Shown here one piece after another: positions 33,535 to 53,299 of a stretch of 64,000 nt of DNA. Positions within the stretch are counted from its first letter, which is position 1. Every line of letters begins with the position of its first letter. Origin of the DNA: Erodium maritimum. Its lineage: Eukaryota; Streptophyta; Magnoliopsida; Geraniales; Geraniaceae. The notes below the pieces were generated by a model. It was not told where the DNA came from. It worked only from the letters and a program-made list of their open reading frames with translations, and made no database searches. The translations under genes and the position numbers were made by a program. The stretch lies in assembly GCA_963921825.1 (NCBI GenBank), contig OY997589.1, positions 20,977,735 through 21,041,734 of the forward strand. Direction: 5' to 3'.

Positions 33535-34229
33535 GATCTCCTATCTCTAGAACACAAGCGGCCAGGCAAAGCCTGCAAAGGGTATGATGCTACTACGGAC
33601 ACCAACGACGGGCCACGGGCAAAAATCGGACTTCCATGGGAGACGGGACCTTGTTCTCATTTAGTCGCAAAAGGTTCATACAAAACATAGTTTGAATCTG
33701 AACTTCAAAGTCAAAGGAGCCTATAGCTGTTAGTCGGAAGTGCGGTAAAGAGGAGTTACATTGTAACATACTGGACACTACTCTAAACAGACGAGTAGTT
33801 ACATATAATATAACCCAAGTCTTGAGATCAAGCCATCTACTTTTGACAAATTTTAAGCCAATTTTATATTAGCTTGCCCTTAGTTTTCACCTGCTGCAAA
33901 ACCAATTAAAGGGCCAAGCCAAATGCAAAGGCTACACTGGACTGGACTTACTACTGATCACACACAAGAATGTACATACATATATGCAATGAATGTTAAC
34001 AACTAAAAATGTCTACACATTACTCAAAACAGCAAATTGTTGACGTCCCCTTAAAAAGTTCGACATCAGTCAAGAATGAATACCTTTTATATCATCTCGT
34101 AATCACATCGTAGAAATACTGAGTAAGATACACCTAAAAGATATATCTGTTGTTCTTCCTAGGTCTCAAAAGATTCCATATAAATAGAACAAATCTATCA
34201 GATATATAAGCTGTCTCTATAACAACTCT

Positions 34230-37200
34230 CTAGTAATAAGGCATGTATCTCATTGACCTTCTGAACCTAGGAACCTTCCTGCATTATCTTGAGGAAGGAT
34301 TAATCAGCTGTGACACTAAACATGGGAATGGAAGTTGAGGGAATTGCAAGAAAACTTACCCATATCCATAAGGAGAGTAGAAATAAGGGGGCACATATGG
34401 CCTCCTAAACCGGGATCCCATGTATGGATTGAAACGCCTTGGATGAAATTGCTTCATCCCAGGAACATTAGTCCTCTTTGGCAATACCTGAAACATAAAT
34501 AAAATAATTGGTAATCCTAGAAAATGCACACCTAGTTTGCCCCTTAAGGAAGTGGAAGGCAGTGACAATGAGACACCACTTCTATTACCAGGATACTGAG
34601 TCAATATCAATTGACAAAGAGTAACGCTATAGTAAACACAAATGAACCCAAAATGATGGATGTATTATCAGATAAAAAGTTGGAACGCATTTTCCTTTTT
34701 TCCCCTCATCATTAAAACACATACTTGAAATGAAAACACTGTTTCTTTCTTACTGACTAAAATTGCCAACTACGCTGCAGAAGATCTCAGTGTAACTATA
34801 ATAATAGCTTCAAACATGACGCCCGAACATATACAGAGCTTCATAACATCTTTCAAGGAAAAAAAAAGTCACCTTCAGCTGACGGCCATGCAACTCAGAT
34901 TCATTTAGGAGAAGAGCTTCTTGAACAGCTTCTTCTTCTATAAACTCCACATATGCAAAACCCTTTGGCTGGCCAAATTTATCGGTCAGAATAGTCACTC
35001 TGTTCACAGTACCACAGGACTGGAAATGTTCTTGCACTTCTTCAGGTGTGCACGAATAATCAACCTGCCAAAGAAAATTCCACGATATTTTTTAACTCAA
35101 GATTTTGTCAGCCAGGAAGAGAATTTTTAATTTCATGTAATAACAACCTAGTAGTACCCGTTTAATGATGAGACTGATTTAACTGTACACAATATTAAGA
35201 TTGTCCTATGGCAGTATCCTTAATTCACATAATATTCAATAGCTATATAACAAGTACAAGTAAATACTAATTCACATCCTGCAAAGCTTTAGGAAGTATA
35301 CTATCCATAGCTTAGTATTTAAAAAAAAAATATTTACCATTAGGTTGCATTTAGATTCTTGGATATGATGTGAAATCCATAATTTCAAATTTAGCAGCTG
35401 AAACACTGGATTTTGTTAAGCAGATCCAACCCAAAAGCTCAAGTTGAAGGGGGGAGGCCTCAATATGATTATCAAGTGGTCACTTCATCCACATTCTTAC
35501 AATGCGAGACACTAAACACACTACCTCACGTGCGGGCCTCGCATGTGTTGCACACTGGGGCATCAGTGAACACCTGGGCACCTAGGGGAATGCCCTGCAT
35601 TCTAGGGCAGATGGCCCAAAACCATCTCTGGTACCATGTTAAAGCAAGATCTAGCCCAAAAAGTGCAAGTTGATGGGAGGATACCTCAATACGCTTATCA
35701 AGTGGTCACTTAATCCACATTCTTCTGCCGTGAGACACTTCAATAGATTTCAAAAACAACTCTAATGCTTGGGAACTGTAGTGTTTCAACTAATATGATG
35801 ATAGTTTGTCATTTGAAGGTGCTTGAATTTGGATAAAATGCATATCCAACTTCGATAAAATAAGCTAGTCAAATTATCAGATTGCAGAGAAATATAACCA
35901 AGTTAAATCATGTAATGTAACTTTTAGGGTGTATGTTGTTATCCTTATTCATTTGGTAAAAACAAGTGGAGAACAGAAGATTAAAGGTCACTGAGAAGCG
36001 GTTAGTAAACACTTCTCACCACATCTGCAGACCAACTACACATTTTGGGGCCTTACCAGTTAGTCACCAGCAGCGGAATATAGATTCCATACTACTACTT
36101 GCTTCTGGTCTTCAAAAAAGGATGAGCATTGTCCTCTAGCATACTGAAATTGAAGAATCTTAAACCCCACTTGACTTCCATCGACTCCAGCCTCCCATTG
36201 GCATGGCTTTTGGCACCCAAACTTCAAATAATCAACTTCACATTTCCTTTTCCACATAAATTAGCTTTATTTATCATTTCACTCACACCTTTTTTTTGCA
36301 TAAATTACTCTTTTTTCTCCAGTCTTTCAAAGCATACATTTTTTTTTTCTGAAAACTTCATATATTTTTTTCACATCTTCCACTAGTTATTTTTTGCTTC
36401 TTTTTTATTTTTTATTTCAGAAGACATGTATTTTTTTTCATTCTCTCTAAAACAAACATATTTATCACCAGAGTAATGTTCGCCAATCCTCACACTACAG
36501 TGCAAGTTTGTAACCAACACTAACTTCAAATACCTTGAACTAGCCTGCGATCAGAGTGAGACACAGAAATTAACCCATGACTTCAAAGCATACAATATCC
36601 TAACCACAGCACAAATAAAAGGGAAAAGGAACTTCATTTATATTAAAGGCTTTCAAATTGTTAATGATTCCATGTCTCTGTATATAAAAGACACAACGAA
36701 CAAAACATCAATAACCAATGAGCATTTGCAAAAGCCAAGGAAATTCAACCCAGGCTGATGCATACACCAGCACTAAACTTAGTTTATGTTCCCAGAAAAG
36801 GGGTTTAGCAGCCACCAACATATAGAGCAGAAGATATCAGCCAACCAAGATAGGCTTTATATAAAAGCAAATAAAGCAAATAACAGCTATACGAACAGAC
36901 AAAAGAGAGCTCAGTTAAAAAAATGCACCAAGTATGGATCAGAAATAAATTGTGTTTCTTACATTGCCAACAAAAACAGATCGCGCATCAGCCTCCTCTT
37001 TGTTTTCCTGAGATACAGATGCAGCACCAGGATCTGAGGGATACCATTTCAGTCAAACACATTCAGGAATGAGTAAGAAATCAGGTAAATGAAACATAAA
37101 GTTAGCACGTCTCCATACCGATAAAGAAATATAATTCTAGAGAGTAATTACCTCCACATCAAGAAAGGGAAAACGTAGAAACTCACTTCACTCTAAATCT

Positions 37201-38411
37201 TAAGTTTTTCCATAACATAATGCAAATAGTACTCAAACCTCTGCGGCGGCTTCAATAATGCATAAAAAAGCACCCTTGACATCATAAAAGGATATCAATA
37301 TCAATCAACTGATTCAGTTAGCTTGTTCTTTTGAGAAACACCATGTTTCATAACCAGATGCTATATAGAACTATTCTCAAAGCTATTACCCCATCCCTTG
37401 CAAAATGAGTTTCCCATTTGACGGTTACTAAAAATTAAGGACTCATGGAGAAAGTGCTTGACTTTCCACCATATTCCCTCATGACCACCATTGTGCTATT
37501 CCACTAGCAAGTCATAACCATCTCAAATCAGGGAAATTAATGGTAATTGGCACCTAGTTTATTTCCTACAGGCAAATGCGGAAGCTTATTGTGAGAATAC
37601 AATTCATGAAAGTAGGACACTTATTATGGGACGGAGGGAGCATAAGAAGTACAGGAAACATAAACCTCCAGCTAACTCATTCAAACTGTCCCAACCCTAA
37701 TATCTCTTAATAGCATATACTGGTAGCTAGTAACTATTCATGCAGACGTTGCTGTTACCTCAAATGGCAATCCAAATAGGAAGGTTTGAAGGATAACCAA
37801 TAAACATTCATCGTTCTGCAGGTAGATCTAATGCAGCAATTCATCAATGTTTCATACCTCAAACTCAATAATTACTCAAATGCAGCAGAATAAACAATTA
37901 AAATCCCAAACCTTAACATTACCTATTTTTTCAAAATGATCTTTTCCCCACATTTCCACAGTAAGCATTACGAAAGCAATAAACAAATTTGGAATTAGGA
38001 AAATACAGAAAATGCACTAGAATCGAGAGAACCTTGAACAACACCCATTTCTTTCTCAACTTTGGCCTGCATTTCGCGGAGAGCAGCAGCCTCCGCTTCC
38101 ATCTCCTTCAACCTCTTCTTCATCTCATCCAGTTCCTGCACCCTCACCGAATAAAACATGCACATTGATTGTACAACACAATTGCGAATTCAATCTAACG
38201 AGCTAGGGTTCTCATGGATTCGTCAACTAGGGTTATTTTGGTAACACAGTATTTGGCGATTGAGCTAGAGGAAAATAGCGACGAAGACACGAACCTTTAC
38301 GGCGGCGGCTTCGTCATCGTCGGCAGGCATAGCGGCGTAGGTGTTGTGAGGCTCCAGGTCGGTTTCAATTGGGATCTCTCCGCCGTAAACCTCATGCTCC
38401 TCTTCCTCCAT
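34230..38411 (-). CDS. PABN: Nuclear poly(A)-binding protein, PABPN1-type
   Basis: Six exons: 38295-38411, 38033-38135, 36963-37033, 34873-35064, 34360-34487, 34230-34278. They sum to 660 nt, a complete frame of 219 residues. The N-terminus [14 protein letters not shown] is acidic, followed by a coiled coil ([20 protein letters not shown]) and one [23 protein letters not shown] holds RNP2, and [11 protein letters not shown] holds RNP1. The C-terminus is an Arg/Tyr-rich tail ([25 protein letters not shown]). In the family this protein coats growing poly(A) tails in the nucleus and stimulates poly(A) polymerase. Length and every domain match plant PABN1/2/3. The long third intron (35065-36962) holds a dispersed repeat. 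A LINE lies just upstream of the promoter. Confidence 0.93.
35415..35760. repeat. Dispersed repeat in PABN intron 3
   Basis: Two related ~90-bp blocks (about 35425-35520 and 35645-35735) share CTCAATA, GATTATCAAGTGGTCACTT / GCTTATCAAGTGGTCACTT and CCACATTCTT. This looks like a common plant interspersed repeat, probably LTR-derived, but I cannot classify it. Confidence 0.45.
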
Positions 38412-38884
38412 CACCGTCTCCTCTTCGCTTCCCTCGCCCTTTTGCTGCGCGGCGCGTCCCGGATACAGTATTTGTTCGTGGATGGTTCGACTAAACGAAA
38501 CGTTGTCGTACTATCCTTCTCTCGGGCCTATTTACCAACAAGTTTAAGCTTTAATCAGGGTACAGTCCATTAGCTATGGGGGGATTAACAGATTGACTTT
38601 AAAAAAAATGTTGGGTAACCTTTAACTTTAACGAAAGTTTCAATATTTCTCATATACCTTTCTAACAAATTCTTTGTTTGTTGATCTACATCTAGCGCGT
38701 AGCTCCCTCTCACGTGCAAGCATCTCGTTCTCATCTTTATACGTCAACGACGAACTACCACCGATGCTATTTTTGTACCAGGCACCACCAACGTCGTTGT
38801 GCTACTCTATTGTTGTCTGCTCGTTGTTGGCTGCCTTACCAATCTCATATTCTTTCCCCACACAAGCTTGTTTTGTCCGTGTGA

Positions 38885-41800
38885 GAGTGGAGGTCGTTTA
38901 GAACTTTGGAACAAATTATCGGCTGCCAGTTCAACCTTTGATGATTGTTTGCTGCTGGGTGGTGACTTTAATACTGTTTGTGAAAAGGAGGAACGGGTCA
39001 ATTGCGAATTCTCACTATCTGACAGTGAAGTTTTTCAAGATTTCATGTTTGATTTGGCAGTGTGCAATTTACCTTTGATGGGTGCTAAATTCATGTGGTT
39101 CGGCCAAGCTTCTAAAGCCTCACGCCTGGACAGTTTCCTTATTTCTACTGATCTACTAGCATTGTATCCTAGTTTGACTCAGAAAACGCTACCGAGACAG
39201 TTGTCAGATCATAAACCGGTGGTGCTTGAATCTCAAGAGTTGAATTGGGGACCGAAACCTATTAGGTTCCTGAATGTGTGGACTTCCCATCCGAAATTTT
39301 TTGAGTTTGTGGAAACTCAGTGGAACTCCTTTGAAGTTCAGGGGACGCCAAGTTATGTTCTATGGAAAAAGCTGAATTGCTTGAGAAAGGAGTTGCAACG
39401 TTGGAACATAGAAGTTTTTGGCAGAGTTGATAAAAAGATCGCAGATTTAAATGTGGAGGTAGACGGGTTGGATAAGATCGTTGAATCCCGCCCTTTCTCT
39501 GATGATGAGAGTATTCGGAGGTCTCTCCTAAAAGTATCCCTGATTCAGAAGCATAAACAGATGGCAAAAACCTGGGCCCAGAAAGCCAGATTTCGTTGGT
39601 ATATGGAAGGGGATCAATGTTCAAAATTCTATCACCGATTAGCAAATTTTAATGCTTCAATGAAAAGGATTAGTAGCATCAAAGTGGGTGATTGCTGGTA
39701 ACCGGTGCAGATAAAACAACATGCGGTAATTCACTGTCGAGCTAGGTTTGCCAAACCACCTGAAGCCCCGTTTCAAATCCCGGCCTTCCAGTTTAGGAGG
39801 TTATCAGACATTCAGGCTGCATGTCCAGTAGTATGTTTTTCACCCGAGGAAGTGTTCTCTGCTTTGTCGAATTGTGGGAATAATAAGGCCCCGGGACCGA
39901 ATGGGTTTTCGAGGTTATTTTTCAAGACCTGCTGGGAGGTGATTAAAGTTGATATGTTGCGGTTTGTGGAAGAGTTTCATAATTCGGGCACCTTCAGGAA
40001 GGGTTTGAGTTCGGCCTTCATGGTTTTAATACCCAAAGTTTCAAACCCTGAGTGCTTTGACGAATTCAGACCGATAAGCTTGATCTCTGGTCCATATAAA
40101 ATTGTGGCGAAGTTGTTGGCGAACAGGCTCAAAGTTGTTTTACCTGATTTAATTAGTGACACTCAAAGTGGCTTCATTGCAGGTAGACAACTTGTAGATG
40201 GCGTTTTGATAGCTTCCGAAGTGATTCATGAGATGAAGAGATCTAAGGTGGAAGCAATCATTTTGAAGCTAGATTTTGAGAAAGCCTACGACAAGGTCAA
40301 CTGGTCTTATCTGCTGGATGTAATGCGTATTATGGGGTTCCCTGAGCAGTGGAGAATGTGGATGGCTAGCTGTTTTCGAGCTAATCTATCAGTGTTGATT
40401 AATGGGGCGCCTAGTGCAGATTTTGCCACGGAGAATGGGTTACGACAGGGATGTCCTTTATCCCTTTTTTTTATTTCTGCTGGCATCCGAGGGTCTGCAT
40501 CAGATGCTAATGGATGGTATACGGGGTGGCGATTTTTGCGGTGTTACAGTAGGCCGAAATGGTTTGGAGGTTTCACACCTTCAATTCGCGGATGACACCA
40601 TTTTATTTATTAAAGGTACTGACATGGGACTTCGTAATGTGAAATACATTCTGGATTTATTTCAAGCTCTATCGGGTCTGAAAATTAATTTTGCTAAGTC
40701 TAAGGCGGTGCTTCTGAATGGAGCAGTTTTGACTGAAGGACTGATTTCTGATATTATGGGTTGTGAGGTATGTGACTTGCCCATCCAGTATTTGGGGTTC
40801 CAATTGGGTTTAAGTCCCAAACGAACGCTATTCTGGGAGCCGGTTTTTGACAGGGTAAGGAGGTATTTAAATGGTCGGAAGGCGAAGAATCTTAATCTCG
40901 CAGGTAGAGTGGTGTTGATCAAGTCTACTTTGGCATCACTTCCGGTATTTTACATGAGTATTTTTAAAGCGCCAAAGGCTGTGATTAAGAAACTTGAAAG
41001 GCTCTAGCGCATATTTTTATGCTCTCACAGCATGGCGAGAAGGGTGTTACATAAAGTGAAGTGGGATATGGTGTGTAGGCCGAAGGCCGAAGGAGGGTTG
41101 GGCTTGCGGCGTCTGGAGGAAGTTAATCTCAGTCTGCTGGCGAAATGGTTTTGGAGGTTCGCAGAGCATGAAAATTCTTTATGGAAACATTTTATTTGTG
41201 ACAAATTCAGGTGGCAGCATAAAGAATGGGATCTCATGAAGCTGGATAAACCCAGCACTTCCTTCCTCTTTGGCCACATTATGAGTCTAGCAAATGACCC
41301 GAGATTTTTAAGTTTATTCGGTGGACAAGGGATACACTGGAAACTGGGAAATGGTAGGCGGGTTCGGTTTTGGGATGATGTTTGGATTGGAGATTTGGCC
41401 TTTCGGTTCAGGTTCCCCTCTATTTTTGTTGCAGCTTCAGATCAAGATGATGCGGTCCGGGATTATTGGAGAGATGGTAGTTGGGAGTTGGTGTTTAGAA
41501 GAGACATGTTCGTGAGGGAATTAGGAGAATAATTGGTGCTAAATGGCCTTTTATTCTCAGTCATTCTATCTGATTTTCCTGACAAAATAGTATGGGTTAA
41601 AGGGCATCGTTTCTCGGTTGGGACCGTATACAGGCTAATTGTCCCCTCTTTTGAAGTGGTTAGTTGGGCCCCCTTTTTATGGGTGAAGGGTCTCCCGCCA
41701 AAATTTAGTATTTTTATTTGGCTGGCGATTCATGAAGTAGTACCAACTCGGTGTTTCTTGGAGGCGAGGGGTTGCAGGATCTCTTTGAACGACATGTGGT

Positions 41801-42173
41801 GTCCCCTTTGTTTGAAACACTTTGAGGACTTGGATCATCTTCTCCTGCACTATGGTTATTCTTGGAGAGTTTGGGGTACATTTTCTTGTGGTGGTCGTTG
41901 TTTTTCGTGGTGTCGGGCTCATTTCGAATGGCCTGTGAGAGTTGGGCCTTGATTGCCAACTTGTTGGGAAGTTCAGTGTGGTTGACAGTATGTTATATTA
42001 CATGTTGGCATATTTGGCTACAGAGAAATAGTGTGATTTTCAGGAGCACTGTCCTTTCGGATTCTGAAGTGTTCGAGAAGATTAAGCCTCATGTTTACAG
42101 CTTAGTCTGGTTGGCAGGAGATCTTGTGCAGAATGTGTCTTTCGAGCAGTGGAATGTGGCTCCGAGGTCATAG
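38885..42173 (+). pseudogene. LINE ORF2: endonuclease end, reverse transcriptase, zf-RVT
   Basis: Endonuclease: DDCLLLGGDFNTV, MGAKFMWFGQ...SRLDSFLIS and LSDHKPVVL (the SDH motif). Reverse transcriptase: NNKAPGPNGF, LIPKVSNPECFDEFRPISLI, LDFEKAYDKVNW, GLRQGCPLS, then after the shift LQFADDTILF (catalytic FADD). C-terminal zinc-binding region: LPPKFSIFIWLAIHEVVPTR, WCPLCLKHFEDLDHLLLHY. This is the order of plant L1-type ORF2. In an active element it nicks DNA and primes reverse transcription from the nick. Four lesions (three stops, one frameshift) make this copy non-functional. Confidence 0.88.
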
Positions 42174-42336
42174 CTTCTGGTTAGACGCCGAATGTTAGCA
42201 GGGAGATTTTAATTTCAATTTTTTATCCTTCTGCTAGTTGTTATGGTTTCGTTTGTGGTGTAACCTGTTGAGGTATTCTTTTCAGGGACTCACATTGGAT
42301 TCTTGTAATAATAATTTCACCGCTTATCAAAAAAAA
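38885..42336 (+). mobile_element. LINE (non-LTR retrotransposon), 5'-truncated, ORF2 region
   Basis: Coding similarity begins inside the endonuclease and continues through reverse transcriptase and a zinc-binding C-terminal region to an A8 run at about 42329-42336. The frame carries in-frame stops at 39699, 41005 and 41530, plus a frameshift in the T run near 40465-40472. The element is therefore dead. I could not find a target-site duplication. Confidence 0.88.
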
Positions 42337-43663
42337 CTTATAGAAGATGTTTGAAGCATGTGTCCTCGATTATGAAGATTCGCTTTTGTGATTTGTGGTA
42401 TTTTTTGCAAAATTTAGGTTATGTACGGAATTTCCGATCAGGATAGATTTAAGAATCGATCGTCTGTATCTGGCAATTACCTCACATTCTCGGCCGCCTA
42501 AACGGTAGGCGAAGAACATCTTATGATCGAGAAGTATTAGTATTCGATTGTGGTCGATAGTCCGATATATGAAGACGATCGAGAATAATGAATCATAAAA
42601 CCAAATCGCGGTCGAGATAAAGAGGTTTCGATCGAGTAATTGTTTGTTGATGTAACCTGTTTTTTCTTTGCTTAATGTTTATAGGGATGGTTCGAGTGAT
42701 AATTCATGTGTGTGTATGGTGGGGTGCATCGGTGGTGGAGCGGTGAAGTGTGATCAGTCGAGTACGCGAGCCCTATTCTGTATGGCGGCGTCAATGGGCA
42801 ACTATTGAAGAACAAAGTCATTGTCTTCCTCATCATAATATCTCCAGATCGACGTCAGCGCCTGGTGAACCTTCATATGTAAAGTGGTTCCACATCGCGG
42901 GATAGATCATCGTAGCGGGAAGGGGCGGCGGTGCGAGGCAAGGGTGTAGATGTCTCCCACTAGATTGATTTACCATCCTCACTACATCGGACGAGTAGTG
43001 GGAGAGCGACAAAGGTTCAAACGAGGAGCAACAAAAGTCTGTGGATGGGATGACGACAAAGACATAATTAGAAGATGATAGAGATTATCAGAGACAAAAA
43101 TAAATACGGAGGAGAAAAAAATTGAAACCCTAAAGACCAATAGATAAATAGGAAGTTACTTTGTGTGACCTTGAAATATTTTATAAGGAAGTATAATTTT
43201 TCTATTTTTAAAAGGAATGAAGAAAAAAAATCTAAAAGAAAAAGAGAGAAGAAAATGTCAATCAATGTGAGTCGAGCATTATTGGTTGTCTTGTGACCTG
43301 CCCTGCCCATTTCATTAATATTATCTCTTATCTTTATCCCATTTTTTAAAATCAGAAACTTGCATCGGCGGTCGGATCTGACGGCGGTCAAAAAATCAAA
43401 CTCACCCGCGACACGCGCACATTACTCCTGACACTGCCCAATCAGAGAAAAGATCGTAGCCCAATAAAAACACGCCACGTTACCAACACAGCCTTTAGTA
43501 TTGTGGTCAGACATGTAGGGAATAACTCCTCTAATTCTGTTGAACTATACCACCAGAAGCCGTAGCTTTCACACACAAGCTTCTTCCGATCCTCTCTGCT
43601 ACAGTTTCTCCGGAGATCTCTGTGGCTGTCGATAACCCAGTAAGAAGATTCTAGACGGCGGAG
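42337..43663. other. Intergenic and 5' flank of the Rab gene
   Basis: 42337-43060 has no recognisable features beyond scattered GATCGAG-like motifs. 43560-43663 is probably the Rab 5' leader (pyrimidine-rich, CTTCTTCCGATCCTCTCTGC). Confidence 0.4.
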
Positions 43664-45146
43664 ATGGCGGGAGGAGGAGGCTACGGAGATGTTATGCAGA
43701 AGATAGACTACGTGTTCAAGGTGGTGTTGATCGGCGACTCGGCGGTCGGCAAGTCGCAGATTCTGGCTCGGTTCGCACGCGACGAGTTCAGTTTGGACTC
43801 CAAGGCCACGATCGGGGTCGAGTTCCAGACTCGGACCTTGTCCATCGAACACAAGAACGTCAAGGCTCAGATCTGGGACACTGCTGGTCAAGAACGGTAT
43901 GATCCGCGCCTTTTCTGTTTTGATTTGCCGTCTTGTACTAACTGTTCTCGCTATGCGATTCTGTTGTCTCGCTTGGTCAGTACACGGAATTCTGCTGATC
44001 AGTGTCCAATTCCTTGGATTCAAGCATTGATTCACTAGATTTTGATCTGTTTTCGTTCATTTAAGCTTTAGATGATTTAGCTTGCAACGTCGATCAGAAA
44101 TCTTAATCCTAATTCATACTAATCATTTCCACAACTGCAGATGATTTGACGCACATAATAGTTATTTTTTTCAATGTCAATTGCCTAATTATATGAATTT
44201 GCTATTTATAGTTCCAATCATTGTTCAATTTGTAAGCCTATTGGATTGTGCAGTTCATTTATAGTTCAGTTCTGGTTTCTATTTTAGTCTATTAGTTGAC
44301 TACATGTTCTTATATTTGTTTTGACTCTACTGTGAGGCTCAAATGGTTAGTACCATTTGCTATATGAGGACCTGCAGCCTAAATATATATCATAGGAAAA
44401 TGCTGAAATGGTGTTTGCTAAAATATATCTGGATATAGTGCAGTATAAATGCTACCAGTCCACAATTTGAGGCATAGGAAGTTTGTGTGCCAAGTACCAA
44501 CTTGGGGAAACGTACAAAGATTTGGATTGTTCAACAATGATCTGGATGCTTGTCACAGTTTTCCCCTTGCCTGTACCGAACCTAATTTCGTATGAACTCA
44601 ACAGTTAAGAACATGATACATAGGAAAGTGTGGAAATGCTTATTAACAGAATCTATCAGAGGCTAATGTTTTATTTAATTCTTTGTTTTTTTATTAATGA
44701 ACAGCTACAGAGCAGTTACCAGTGCATACTATAGGGGTGCAGTTGGGGCAATGCTGGTTTATGACATTACAAAACGCCAAACTTTTGATCACATACCCCG
44801 TTGGCTGGAGGAGCTGCGTAGCCACGCCGACAAGAACATTGTTATCATTCTTATTGGCAACAAGAGTGATCTTGAGAACCAGAGAGCAGTTTCGACCGAG
44901 GATGCCAAGGAATTTGCTCAGCAGGAAGGACTGTTTTTCCTGGAAACCTCTGCACTGGAGTCAACAAACGTGGAGACTGCCTTCTTGACGGTGCTGACAG
45001 AGATCTTCAAGATCGTGAACAAGAAGAACCTATCTGCAAATGAAAATCAAGGCAATGGGAATGCATCATTGGCGGGCAAGAAGATCGATATCCAAGGTTT
45101 GACCCAAGAAACTCCAATCAAGAGCAGCACGTGCTGTTCATCCTAG
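43664..45146 (+). CDS. RABA4: Rab GTPase, RABA4 (Rab11-like) group
   Basis: Two exons: 43664-43896 and 44705-45146, joined at CG|GT...AG|C to keep [14 protein letters not shown]. 224 residues. All GTP-binding motifs are present: GDSAVGKS (P-loop), a threonine in ATIGVEFQT (switch I), WDTAGQE (switch II), GNKSDL and ETSAL. The C-terminus STCCSS carries the two cysteines for geranylgeranylation. The intron position after WDTAGQER is usual for plant RABA genes. In the family these proteins act at the trans-Golgi/recycling compartment in polarised secretion, for example in tip growth. The [20 protein letters not shown] start points to RABA4; I cannot fix the paralogue letter. Confidence 0.93.
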
Positions 45147-46155
45147 TGATTCAGTTAGATTTTGGTTCTGGGCTTTTAAACCTGTGATCTTTCCAGCAAT
45201 TTTGGAAGCTATGATTGGTGTTATATGTATATTTCAATTGCTCTAGTTTGTACCTCAACAAGTAGCAGATAATTTGTGTTTGAAAAATGGAAGAACAGAA
45301 ATAGGGGTCGCTATTGTAGCTTAGGAATAGTCGAAGATAATTTGTGTTTTTGGTCTCTACTCATTTCTATGAACTCATCGCTATTGTGATTTAAGACCGG
45401 ATCAAATGTATGTTTACAGTTTTGCCTCTTTTGTACTATTATCTCAGCTTCGGTCACCCAAATTTTCCTATATGCTTCCTTGTTTTTCATAAAGCAAATG
45501 GTTTCTTCAAAATCTTAATGGATCAGGGAGCCTCAAGCTTGCATTTCAAAGGCTCGAAGATGCAGTGTTGCTTCTGCTGGTTCAGTCCCTCAGTTTTGAC
45601 GTTTGATTTCATCAATTTTGTATCTCAATTCTTGTTTCTTAATTCCTAGTCCTTATTCTAGGTTAAACATTGTCCTAAATATAGGACCTCGCTCTATGAG
45701 CCTTGTAATTTGGCCGCACTTGCAGCATCCTCTGCGTCCAAGTTTTGGATCGGATGGATTATATAAAAACCTCGTCGATCAAAAAAAAAATCTTCAAAAT
45801 CTTAGTTATTCCTAACATGATATCGGCAAATCCGGGAAATGACAATCACATGTTATGAAAAGGAAAGGAAGTGCCAACTCCTAACTATCAATCACTACTA
45901 AACAATTAATAAAATATTTATCTTGATGGCAGAGAATAATATAGTTCAAACAAAAATAAAATAGGAAAACCTCAAAAATCAGACTCGGAATTGTTACTTG
46001 AGGCCATCCTGATTGACTACAATCTAAAATTTAAGAATACAAATTGTTCCTTGAAGCTCTAAATTGCCTATAAATAATACAACCTAAGACTTGAGTTGCT
46101 CAAAAATTGGTAAGAATTGCAGCCCCTTATGAGCCGTCCTCATGTTAAACATTGT
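45147..46155. other. 3' flank of Rab and intergenic region
   Basis: The first ~300 bp is probably the Rab 3' untranslated region. A retroposon-like 3' end with A10 lies near 45781-45790. No gene is seen up to 46155. Confidence 0.4.
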
Positions 46156-52567
<6,412 letters not shown>

Positions 52568-52660
52568 TTCTGCTTCTGCCAATGTCCGTGCTTAACTCCG
52601 ACTCTGTTTTCTTTTTGGTATCGTGCCCGCCCCGGTTCCATTTATGTGGGCCGACCTAGG

Positions 52661-53100
52661 AGCACATACAGCAACACTAGCCAATGCCATAACGCGACTT
52701 ACGATCCGCGATCCACGTTTTAGTGAGTCGGAATCGCGAGTCGCACGTCATAGCGTGTGACTTGTACGGTTCCGACTCACTAAATTATGGGTCGGAGTCA
52801 CGACTCACGATTTATAAGCATGGGTCGTGGGTCCCGATTACTGGGTCGCTTAGCCTGTCAATAAGAGACTTACATGTAGCCAATTCGAGGAAAAAAAATC
52901 AGACCGTTGGAGCAACGGTTATTTTTTAATTAAATTAAATCCGAATATAACCTTAAAAAATCAAATTTTCTCCATCTATAAATACATCCATCTCATTTAT
53001 CAAACTATCAACTTTCTCTCTCATAAAATTCAATCATGCCCCATTGGGTCAGACATTGAGCATTCCATTTCCCCATCCCGACCACTTTATTTCAGACCAG
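52661..53100 (+). mobile_element. PIF/Harbinger 5' end fragment
   Basis: GAGCACATACAGCAACACTA resembles the left end of the element at 59134 (GAGCACACATAGCAGG). It is followed by imperfect inverted GAGTCGGAATCGCGAG-type sequence, the ACCGTTGGAGCAACGGT palindrome and a TATAAATAC box, as in the other copies. An ATG at 53036 follows, but the ORF is lost. The 3' part is replaced by LINE sequence. Confidence 0.55.
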
Positions 53101-53299
53101 ACAAATGGTGCAAGATCTTTAAAAACTAACCTTCTAACATTCGGTCTCATTTCAAAAAACCAAAGCATTTCTTGACAACCATAGTACCAACGATGCCAAT
53201 GTCCAACATACCTTTCTGCACCTCGAGTGACATGACTTCACGAGGTCCATAACAATTGAACATGACCAAAAACTATCCATTGGCACATTCAGTTAAAGC

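Noticed and set aside
36060..36257. Minus ORF in PABN intron 3 (ends NLYSAAGD)
   Set aside because: Not needed for the PABN frame, no splice signals in phase, and no family recognised.
43442..44035. 197-codon minus ORF over the Rab first exon
   Set aside because: Shadow of the Rab exon; the plus strand carries all GTPase motifs.
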